Source: Chloroflexota bacterium
GTDB taxonomy: Bacteria; Chloroflexota; Anaerolineae; Aggregatilineales; UBA2796
Assembly (NCBI GenBank): GCA_003695215.1
Contig: RFIM01000113.1
Location: 1-6,310 of the forward strand
Direction of reading: 5' to 3'
DNA: 6,310 nt
Below the pieces are notes generated by a model. It was not told where the DNA came from and did not search any database. It was given only the letters and a program-made list of their open reading frames with translations. The position numbers and the translations under genes are program-made. This document shows, in pieces, positions 1 to 5,726 of the stretch (position 1 is the first letter of the stretch; each line of letters starts with the position of its first letter).

Positions 1-786
1 TACGCGCTGATCTTCGCAGTGGCGGGCGCCTTTTTTGTGTGCGGCGGCCTCGGCTTAGCGCTGCTGCGCGAGGAGCAGCCTGCGCCTGTCTCACAGAAGA
101 GCCCGAGCATGCGCGAGTATGGCGCTTACCTGGGCAATGTGCTGCGCACTGACCGCGATTTCAGGCGTTTTGTGCGCACGCGCCTGCTTTTCGATTTGGC
201 GACGATGAGCGTGCCGTTCTACACGGTTTTTGCCACAGGCAATCTGGGCATTCCAAGCGAGGTGCTGATCGCCGACACGATCATCCTGATCCAAATTGGC
301 AATGCGCTCGGCGCGCTGAGCATGGGCGTGCTGAGCCGACGTTCGGGCAGCAAAGCCGTCTTGTTGTTGGCAGGCGCATGCTTGGCGCTAGAAGGCGCCT
401 TCGCCTTCTTGAGCTACTTGGGCCTAGGCCAGCCTGCGCTGTACGTCACCTTCTTTTTGATGGGCGTGGTCAGCGGCACGATCTATCCAAGCTATTTCGA
501 CTGGATGATCACGCATGCGCCGCCACACGCGCGCCCAATTTACATCGGCTTGACCAACACGATCAGCGCAGTGAGCAACCTAGCGCCGATTCTTGGCGGC
601 ACTCTGCTGCAGCTGACAGCGCGCCCTGCTTTCAGCAACCTTGAGGCGCTCCTGCCCGACTTCTTGCCAATTTCGGCTGTCATGGTGCGCGTTTATCCTG
701 TGGTGTTCCTTAGCTCGTTGCTCTTGGCAAGCCTCGGCTGGCTCTCGGCGCTGCACCTAGCCGAGCCGCGCAAGCGCCTTAACTGA
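1..786 (+). CDS. MFS transporter, C-terminal half (5' truncated by window edge)
   Basis: The frame is open from base 1 to the TGA at 784-786, giving 261 visible residues, so the true start lies upstream of the window. A GTG at 19 is only an internal valine. The visible part begins inside a hydrophobic helix followed by a charged, Pro-rich linker (REEQPAPV), which fits the end of TM6 and the central cytoplasmic loop of a 12-TM carrier. About six more hydrophobic segments follow. Between the second and third of these is a GVLSRRSGSK loop that resembles the C-half copy of MFS motif A (GxLaDRxGrk). The frame ends with a short basic tail (EPRKRLN). MFS proteins are inner-membrane secondary transporters; the substrate cannot be inferred here. 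The gene ends convergently with the TauE/SafE gene, with an 8-bp overlap. I am confident of a polytopic transporter and fairly confident of MFS. Confidence 0.8.
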   Translation, partial: YALIFAVAGAFFVCGGLGLALLREEQPAPVSQKSPSMREYGAYLGNVLRTDRDFRRFVRTRLLFDLATMSVPFYTVFATGNLGIPSEVLIADTIILIQIGNALGALSMGVLSRRSGSKAVLLLAGACLALEGAFAFLSYLGLGQPALYVTFFLMGVVSGTIYPSYFDWMITHAPPHARPIYIGLTNTISAVSNLAPILGGTLLQLTARPAFSNLEALLPDFLPISAVMVRVYPVVFLSSLLLASLGWLSALHLAEPRKRLN

Positions 787-1510
787 AAAGCAGCGCCAAG
801 CTGATATAAACCAGCAAGAGCAGCATGGATAGCTCAAATAAACGCGGGCTCAAGCGCTTGACGAGCCAGTAGCCAATGCCGACACCAATCGGCACCAGCA
901 GCAGCGTCCAAGCTAGGCTGAGGAACACTTGCGGCTCTAAAGCGCCGATTGAGAGGAAGAGCGGCACCTTCAGCACGTTCAGCACGCCAAAGAAGACAGT
1001 CACGGTGCCCATGAAAACGCGCGGCGCCACCTTCTGGAGCAACATATAAGCTGTGAAGGCGGGCGCGCCGACGTTGGCCACAGCTGAGCCAAGCCCGGCG
1101 ATGAAGCCTGCTAGCCAGGCGTGCCATGTGCGCGGCGTGTAGGTCAGGTTCTTCAGCGCATCGCTGCTCAGCTTGTAGATCACTGTTAGCAGGCAGAACA
1201 GGCCTAGCAGGCGTTTGAGAGTCTCATTAGGCAGATCGCGCAGCATGGCCACGCCGATGAAAGTGCTGATCAGCGCTGCAGGCAAGAGGATGCGCAGGTG
1301 ACGCCAATCCCAGGCGCGCCAATAAGCGCGTAGCGCCATCGCATCGCCTGTCAGCAGCATCGGCAAGGTGATTCCAACTGCCTGCTGCACAGGCATCACC
1401 TGGCTCAACAGCGGCGCGATCATCGCACCTAACACAGGGCCGCCCAATCCGCCCTTGGAAAGGCCGATCAGGAAGCTGATCAGCGCCACAAGCAGCGCGT
1501 TGGTTGACAT
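779..1510 (-). CDS. TauE/SafE family membrane permease (putative sulfite/organosulfur anion exporter)
   Basis: A 243-residue, almost entirely hydrophobic protein with about eight predicted membrane helices, a normal size for the TauE/SafE (DUF81) family. The two family half-repeats are visible: GLSKGGLGG at residues 16-24 in the first helix, and GLGSAVANVGAP at 139-150 opening the second half. Family members are implicated in export of sulfite, sulfoacetate or related small anions, but many are uncharacterised, so the substrate is unknown. The ATG at 1510 is preceded by a good AAGGAG (1524-1519) with 8-nt spacing, which fixes the start. It is the last gene of the minus-strand cluster, 93 bp after the SGNH hydrolase, with no convincing promoter in that gap, so co-transcription is likely. 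Its 3' end overlaps the convergent MFS gene. Confidence 0.85.
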   Translation of the reverse strand: MSTNALLVALISFLIGLSKGGLGGPVLGAMIAPLLSQVMPVQQAVGITLPMLLTGDAMALRAYWRAWDWRHLRILLPAALISTFIGVAMLRDLPNETLKRLLGLFCLLTVIYKLSSDALKNLTYTPRTWHAWLAGFIAGLGSAVANVGAPAFTAYMLLQKVAPRVFMGTVTVFFGVLNVLKVPLFLSIGALEPQVFLSLAWTLLLVPIGVGIGYWLVKRLSPRLFELSMLLLLVYISLALLFS

Positions 1511-1518
1511 AGGCCAAA

Positions 1519-1524
1519 CTCCTT
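1519..1524 (-). promoter_or_regulatory. Shine-Dalgarno site of the TauE/SafE gene
   Basis: On the minus strand this reads AAGGAG, 8 nt before the ATG at 1510. It is one of two strong ribosome binding sites in the operon and supports translation of this gene independently of the SGNH gene 93 bp upstream. Confidence 0.75.
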
Positions 1525-1603
1525 CTCGAAGAGCAGTGCAAGGCTTGCTAGAACGGCAATCAGCCGCACTGCGATACAGCGAAAAGTGCTTCCTCTCAGC
1601 ATT

Positions 1604-2806
1604 TCATTCTCGGCTGGGCAGCAGATTCTCGCGCTCAAGATACTCGACTACTAACTGCGCCAAGACGCGGTTGCCACTAGCATCCAGGTGCGAGTCGAAG
1701 CTATAGAAGACGCTCTCGCCGCGCTCGACGGCAGCGCGCAGCGCAGGCAGGGCGTCTATGTAATGATAGCCGTTGGCAGCGAGATGCGCGATGATGGCAC
1801 GGCGACCTTCACCGATTGACTCAAGGTACTCGGCGCCGAGAATCGGGCTGAGCGCTGCGCTGTAGGCTTCTTCTTTGGTTGCCAAAAGCACGATCAGCAG
1901 CTCTGCGCCAACTGCCTCGCGCAGGAAACGCCGCGCCTGATCGAAAAGGGCTAGCGTGCGCGTCAGGCCATAGCGGTTAGCCGACCAGCTCAGCGAGTCG
2001 GCGTGCGGATACTCAGTGGTGCGGATCAGCAATGGGCGGTTGTTCACGAATACAGTCTGGTAATGTTGATAAGGTGTTAAGATGACTGGTGGCGTCACGG
2101 CGAGGTAGATCAGATGCGCCACAGCCGAGAATTGCCCTAAGCCGACAGGCTCTAGGTCAGGGTTGAGTGGCGGCGGCGTCTCAAGCGGCTCGGTTTTGCC
2201 TTGCAGCAGGTCGAGGTCGTAGACGTCTTTTAGATCGTTCGGAAACCATGTCCAGATGACCAGGCGCGGCTTAGTCGGCGGCACGATTTGCTGCATCAGG
2301 GCGAATTGCCCGGCTGTGCCCGTGCCTGGCACAGCCGCATTGAACCAATTGCCATAGCGCTGCGCTAGTTGTGTGACCCAGCAGTCAGCGTAAGCTGTCC
2401 AACAGAAGGTGAACGAATCGCCAAAGGTCATCACGTCCAGTGGATAGCGCGCGGGCGCGCTACGAAAGCCGATGCCGTGCCCATCCCAAAGGCTGATGGT
2501 ATCCACTTGGAAGCGCGCATCGCTCCAGCGCACAGGATAGTTCTGCAAGCCGACGGGCAAGCGCACTTGGATCGTCCGATCCAAGATAAAGGGAAAGGCA
2601 GGCACAAGGCGCTCTTCTGACCAAGGTACACGCCGCACGCCTTGCAGCTGAGCCTGAAGGCGCGGCGGCAGAAATTCAAAGCCGACGCGCAGCAGAATCT
2701 CGATCAGCAGCCACGCCAGCAGCACACCGAAAAGAATCAGCCCAAGGCGCTGACGCCATGCACTGCGAAGATCTTTGTGCTCAACTCTGCCGAGCATGGA
2801 TATCAA
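1604..2806 (-). CDS. Membrane-anchored SGNH/GDSL-type hydrolase with complete catalytic set
   Basis: A 400-residue protein with a basic N-terminus, one membrane segment at about residues 21-43, and a long domain predicted to be outside the membrane. SGNH landmarks are visible: block I FGDSFTF with nucleophile Ser131 (codon 2416-2414), a Gly-rich PGTGT at 160-164 as block II, Asn190 in FPNDL as block III, and DSHLDxxGN with Asp371 and His373 as block V. SGNH enzymes are serine esterases/lipases, and membrane-anchored ones often act on O-acyl groups of envelope glycans or lipids. The substrate here is unknown. Cys135 and Cys142 flank block I and are shared with the neighbouring paralogue, so a disulfide is possible. 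The start is uncertain: TTG at 2806 overlaps the upstream stop (TTGA), while ATG at 2797 gives a protein 3 residues shorter. Neither has a clear Shine-Dalgarno, so translational coupling is likely. Confidence 0.8.
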   Translation of the reverse strand: MISMLGRVEHKDLRSAWRQRLGLILFGVLLAWLLIEILLRVGFEFLPPRLQAQLQGVRRVPWSEERLVPAFPFILDRTIQVRLPVGLQNYPVRWSDARFQVDTISLWDGHGIGFRSAPARYPLDVMTFGDSFTFCWTAYADCWVTQLAQRYGNWFNAAVPGTGTAGQFALMQQIVPPTKPRLVIWTWFPNDLKDVYDLDLLQGKTEPLETPPPLNPDLEPVGLGQFSAVAHLIYLAVTPPVILTPYQHYQTVFVNNRPLLIRTTEYPHADSLSWSANRYGLTRTLALFDQARRFLREAVGAELLIVLLATKEEAYSAALSPILGAEYLESIGEGRRAIIAHLAANGYHYIDALPALRAAVERGESVFYSFDSHLDASGNRVLAQLVVEYLERENLLPSRE

Positions 2807-4032
2807 GGCGTTGAGAGCAAGTTTTCGCGGTCGATGTACTCGCCAACCAACTGCGCCAAAACGCGATTGCCGCTTGGATCGAGATACTCGGCCACGCTGT
2901 AGTAAACGCTCTCGCCGCGCTCAACTGCGGCTTGTAGAGCAGGCAGCGCATCGATGTAACGATGTCCTTTCGACTCAAGATAGGCGATCAACTCACGGCG
3001 CGCCGCGCTGATCGAATCGATGTAGTCTTGGCCGAAGCGCGCGCTCAAGGCCTTGGCATAAGCTTCTTCCTTACTCGGAATTAGCACGATCAACAGCTCG
3101 GCGCCGAAGGTCTCGCGCACAAATTGGCGCGCCTTATCGAACAGTTCCTGAGCGCGGTAAAGTCCGTAGCGGTTAGCTGCCCAGCTTAGCGAGAAAGGAT
3201 GCGGCCTGCTCGTGCTTGGGATGCGTATGGAGCGATTGCCGACATTCACCATCTCGTAAGCAGGATCATTGTTGAGCCCTAGCGCGCGCTCGATCAGGCG
3301 AACGGACATGAACATCGCACTAGCGCCGCTCGGTTTGGGCGATGGATTGACCAGCGGCAGGTAATAGTAAAATGGCGCCGTACCACTCTTGCTTACATCA
3401 TGGCGGTAACTGTCTCTTAGATCATTAGCGTACCATGCCCAGACGACCAGACGCGGCTTAGTTGGCGGCGCAATCTGTTCAATCAAGCCAAATTGGCCTG
3501 TCGTGCCTGTGCCAGGCACGCCCGCATTGAACCATGTGCCGTAGCGCTCGGCAAACTGCGTGACCCAGCAATCATCAAATTCTGTCCAGCAAAACGTGGA
3601 CTCATCGCCAAAGACCATCACGTTGAGCGGATAGCCTATCGGCTTGCTGCGGAACCCTGCGATGTGTCCTTCCCACACGCGGACCGTGTTCACATGAAAA
3701 TAGGCATCGCCCCAATACACCTCATGATTTTCAAGGTCGGGCGCTACACGGAACTGCGTCACCCTGTCCACTTGGTAAGGCACATGCCTATATGGATGGT
3801 CATAGATCGTGCCAGGCGCAGGTGGAACCATTGGGTGAACCGACCATGGCACGCGCCTGACCATAAACAGCTCTGCGCGAATGCCCGCAGGAAAGAGATT
3901 AAAAGCCGCCCGCAGGAGCACTTCTATCAAGACGAAGGCGATGAAAATCACAGCTACCGCACGATAGAAGCGAATCTCAGCTTTGGTCAGGATGAAGGTT
4001 TCATCCAACTGATCAGTTGTTGCATGTGACAT
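2803..4032 (-). CDS. Membrane-anchored SGNH-like paralogue lacking catalytic Ser, Asp and His (probable pseudoenzyme)
   Basis: A 409-residue protein, plainly a paralogue of the next gene. It has an N-terminal cytoplasmic stretch, one membrane segment at about 23-45, then an external SGNH-type domain. Colinear blocks include RRVPWS, ADCW/DDCWVTQ, PGTGT, PPTKPRLV, NDL and ERGESV. Reading the codons directly, block I is FGDEST: the Ser position is Glu144 (GAG, 3603-3601), with a Ser one residue later. Block V is AEYLDPSGN: Asp is Ala381 (2892-2890) and His is Tyr383 (2886-2884). Asn203 and the Gly-rich block II remain. By SGNH rules it should not be an active esterase. The frame is full length with no stops, which argues against simple decay. 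The ATG at 4032 has AAGGAG 10 nt upstream. It lies 27 bp after the lipoprotein gene and overlaps the next gene by 4 nt. Confidence 0.8.
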   Translation of the reverse strand: MSHATTDQLDETFILTKAEIRFYRAVAVIFIAFVLIEVLLRAAFNLFPAGIRAELFMVRRVPWSVHPMVPPAPGTIYDHPYRHVPYQVDRVTQFRVAPDLENHEVYWGDAYFHVNTVRVWEGHIAGFRSKPIGYPLNVMVFGDESTFCWTEFDDCWVTQFAERYGTWFNAGVPGTGTTGQFGLIEQIAPPTKPRLVVWAWYANDLRDSYRHDVSKSGTAPFYYYLPLVNPSPKPSGASAMFMSVRLIERALGLNNDPAYEMVNVGNRSIRIPSTSRPHPFSLSWAANRYGLYRAQELFDKARQFVRETFGAELLIVLIPSKEEAYAKALSARFGQDYIDSISAARRELIAYLESKGHRYIDALPALQAAVERGESVYYSVAEYLDPSGNRVLAQLVGEYIDRENLLSTP

Positions 4033-4042
4033 GGTTCGACTA

Positions 4043-4048
4043 CTCCTT
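4043..4048 (-). promoter_or_regulatory. Shine-Dalgarno site of the SGNH-like pseudoenzyme gene
   Basis: On the minus strand this reads AAGGAG, 10 nt before the ATG at 4032. It lies inside the 27-bp gap after the lipoprotein gene and supports the chosen start. Confidence 0.7.
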
Positions 4049-4059
4049 GTATAGCTTAC

Positions 4060-4845
4060 TCACTCGTCTTTGGCGCAGCGAAAGCCGATGCGCCAATCGC
4101 GTTCATTCGCAGCCAGACGGAAGCGCATGACTGCGCTCGTTCCGTAATCCACATAGCTCAGCCAGCCGCCACGGAAGACGCGCGGCAAGGCTGTGCTGTT
4201 CAAGTCCTCACGCCCGTCATCGGCGCGGTACGGATAAGGCATGTACAGGCTGCTCACCCATTCCCACATATTGCCGCTCAGGTCCTCCGCGCCGACCCAT
4301 GAAGCGCCCTTCGGGAAACTGCCCACAGGCGATGGCTCCAGCTGCCGCTGATCGTAATTCAGCCGATCAGGCAGCAGCACATTGCCCCACGGATAGATCA
4401 ACCCGTCTGGACCGCGCGCGGCATATTCCCACTCTGCCTCAGTAGGCAGGCGCGCGCCACGCGCCGCACAGAAATCGCGCGCCTCAAACCACGTCACATT
4501 GCCGCGTGGCATCTGCGCACCGCTGTAAGCACCTTCAGAACCATACTGTGCATTGGTCACCTCAAAGCGGTCGAGCCAGAAGGCGCGCTCGATGCACACA
4601 CGGCTGACAGGACGTTCATCGCGCCGCCCATGCGCCATGCCCATCTCGAAGCAGCCAGGCGGCACACGCACCATCTCATAGCCATCAAAGACCTGAATTA
4701 TCGGTCGCCAATCGGCATTGCGCTTGACGAACGCGCTCGGCAGGGGCGTCTCTGTTGGTGAAGACACAGGCGCTGCGCATGCACACAAGGCCAATGCAAG
4801 CAGCCCTAGAACTACCAGACCCTTGTGCGATGTGTTCTGCCACAT
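4060..4845 (-). CDS. SUMF1/FGE-domain (EgtB/PvdO-like) lipoprotein without FGE active-site cysteines
   Basis: A 261-residue protein. Residues 1-23 form a signal peptide: a short polar n-region with Lys8, a Leu/Ala/Val-rich core, then LALCAC. The lipidated cysteine is probably Cys23 (LCA|C), less well Cys21. A Pro/Ser/Thr-rich linker follows, then a compact SUMF1 (formylglycine-generating enzyme-type) fold: VPPGCFEMG at 61-69, EVTNAQY at 95-101, VTWFEARDFC at 117-126, LPTEAEWEYAARG at 133-145, DLSGNMWEW at 188-196, RGGW at 225-228 and GFRC at 254-257. True FGEs carry two copper-binding cysteines shortly after the RGG motif. Here residues 228-248 contain none, so sulfatase activation is unlikely and a binding or structural role is more plausible. 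It is first in the minus-strand operon, with its promoter directly upstream. The ATG at 4845 has no Shine-Dalgarno because the predicted transcript is nearly leaderless. Confidence 0.85.
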   Translation of the reverse strand: MWQNTSHKGLVVLGLLALALCACAAPVSSPTETPLPSAFVKRNADWRPIIQVFDGYEMVRVPPGCFEMGMAHGRRDERPVSRVCIERAFWLDRFEVTNAQYGSEGAYSGAQMPRGNVTWFEARDFCAARGARLPTEAEWEYAARGPDGLIYPWGNVLLPDRLNYDQRQLEPSPVGSFPKGASWVGAEDLSGNMWEWVSSLYMPYPYRADDGREDLNSTALPRVFRGGWLSYVDYGTSAVMRFRLAANERDWRIGFRCAKDE

Positions 4846-4853
4846 GCCGCGCT

Positions 4854-4882
4854 ATTATACGCCTTGTACGATTTTTTCACAA
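4854..4882 (-). promoter_or_regulatory. Sigma70-type promoter of the minus-strand lipoprotein/SGNH operon
   Basis: Read on the minus strand: -35 TTGTGA (4882-4877, four of six consensus bases), a 17-nt spacer, then a perfect -10 TATAAT (4859-4854). The predicted transcription start is near 4847, about 2 nt before the ATG at 4845, so the mRNA would be essentially leaderless. Confidence 0.65.
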
Positions 4883-4899
4883 AGTCGCAGTCAGTTTTT

Positions 4900-4928
4900 T
4901 CGACCTGTGCCGAATTTCGTGCTAAGAT
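4900..4928 (+). promoter_or_regulatory. Extended -10 promoter of the phosphoesterase/SMC-ATPase operon
   Basis: The -35 is TCGACC (4900-4905, four of six). A 17-nt spacer ends in TGC (4920-4922), giving an extended -10 context. The -10 is TAAGAT (4923-4928, four of six). The predicted start is near 4935, leaving a leader of about 45 nt. A T6 run at 4895-4900 abuts the -35 and could act as an UP-like element. It lies back to back with the minus-strand promoter, the -35 boxes being 17 bp apart, so polymerase footprints would overlap. Confidence 0.5.
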
Positions 4929-4979
4929 ACTCTGCAAGTCAGGTGCTGCACCAAACTTCGTTCGGGACGTAGGCAAACC

Positions 4980-5711
4980 ATGCGAATTTTAATCATATCG
5001 GATATTCACGCAAATTTGGCGGCTTTTGAGAGCGTGCTGAAGGACGCCAAAGGCGACTGGGATTATGTGTGGTGCCTTGGCGATGTCGTCGGCTACGGTC
5101 CGGATCCTAATGAGTGTTGCGAGTTGCTCAGAACCTTGCCGCACTTGTGCTTGGCAGGCAACCACGATTGGGCAGCTTTGGGCAGGCTAGATATCCGCAC
5201 CTTCAACGCCGATGCGCGCAAGGTCGTCTTGTGGACGCAAGAGGTGCTCAAGCCCGAGAATTTCGCTTACCTGGATGCCCTGCCGACCACATTCGTGCTA
5301 GGGCAATATACCCTAGCGCACGGTAGCCCGCGCGAGCCCGTTTGGGAATACATCCTCGATCCGATCATTGCCGCCTTGAACTTCCCGCACTTCGAGACGC
5401 CTTACTGCTTCGTTGGCCACACCCACACGCCTGTGATCTACAAGCTGCTCTCTGAGCGCGGCGATACAGATGCACAAGCGCCCACCTACCGCGAGCCTAA
5501 GCAGCTGAACGGGCACCGCCTGATCGTCAATCCAGGCAGCGTTGGCCAGCCACGCGATGCCAATCCGGACGCTTCCTATGCCATTTTAGAGGTCGAGAAG
5601 CAGATTCTCGAGTATCGCCGCGTGCCCTATCCTGTCCAAGTGACTCAAGAGCGTATGCGCCGCGCTGATATGCCTGATCGCTTGATCGCGCGCCTTGAGC
5701 ACGGCTGGTGA
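4980..5711 (+). CDS. Metallophosphoesterase family protein (YfcE/MJ0936-like phosphodiesterase)
   Basis: A 243-residue cytoplasmic protein with no signal peptide. It carries the full calcineurin-like metal-binding set in order: SDIHAN (Asp8, His10), GDVVGYGPDP (Asp35), GNHD (Asn61, His62), AHGSP (His114) and GHTHTP (His147, His149). NPGSVGQPRD at 184-193 is typical of the small YfcE/MJ0936 group (Metallophos_2). These enzymes use two divalent metals to hydrolyse phosphodiester or phosphomonoester substrates; the physiological substrate here is unknown. At 243 residues it lacks the C-terminal capping region of SbcD/Mre11, so I do not call it SbcD despite the SbcC-like gene 15 nt downstream. 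The ATG at 4980 starts directly at the conserved first beta strand; only a weak AGG at 4971-4973 precedes it. Confidence 0.9.
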   Translation: MRILIISDIHANLAAFESVLKDAKGDWDYVWCLGDVVGYGPDPNECCELLRTLPHLCLAGNHDWAALGRLDIRTFNADARKVVLWTQEVLKPENFAYLDALPTTFVLGQYTLAHGSPREPVWEYILDPIIAALNFPHFETPYCFVGHTHTPVIYKLLSERGDTDAQAPTYREPKQLNGHRLIVNPGSVGQPRDANPDASYAILEVEKQILEYRRVPYPVQVTQERMRRADMPDRLIARLEHGW

Positions 5712-5726
5712 CTAACAAAGCAACTG

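Larger units (their letters stand above)
1604..4032 (-). repeat. Tandem gene duplication (two SGNH-domain genes, head to tail)
   Basis: The genes at 4032-2803 and 2806-1604 encode colinear proteins. From block I to the Asn block the residue offset is constant (+13). By block V it is +10, implying a net 3-residue difference in the variable middle region. Similarity is also visible in the DNA, for example in the segments coding for the C-terminal NRVLAQLV motif and around block I. The copies have diverged enough that most synonymous positions differ, so the duplication is not recent. Confidence 0.8.

Noticed and set aside
733..765. Inverted repeat CTCGGCT...AGCCGAG (7-bp arms, 19-nt loop) as a terminator for the TauE/SafE transcript.
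   Set aside because: It lies inside MFS coding sequence, has a long loop, and is not followed by a T-run on the minus strand, so it does not meet intrinsic terminator criteria.
1539..1549. Palindrome GCAAG-G-CTTGC upstream of the TauE/SafE gene as an operator or hairpin.
   Set aside because: A one-base centre cannot form a stable hairpin loop, no promoter is recognisable nearby, and 5-bp arms are expected by chance.
1368..1706. A 112-codon plus-strand open frame spanning the gap between the TauE/SafE and SGNH genes.
   Set aside because: It overlaps two real genes in antisense, has low-complexity composition, and lacks start signals. I see no separate gene in the 93-bp gap.
3493..4029. A 178-codon open frame on the plus strand opposite the SGNH-like pseudoenzyme gene.
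   Set aside because: It is fully antisense to a well-supported gene, its product is rich in His/Arg/Cys with no recognisable domain, and it has no ribosome binding site; it is a product of biased codon use on the other strand.
779..4845. A sulfatase-maturation/sulfite-export pathway linking the SUMF1-domain protein with TauE/SafE.
   Set aside because: No sulfatase is present, the SUMF1 protein lacks the FGE cysteines, and the TauE/SafE substrate is not predictable, so a sulfur theme would be over-reading family names.
4980..5711. Calling the phosphoesterase SbcD because it precedes an SbcC-like gene.
   Set aside because: Its length and its GHTHTP/NPGSVGQPRD pattern match the small YfcE/MJ0936 group, and the C-terminal cap of SbcD is absent.
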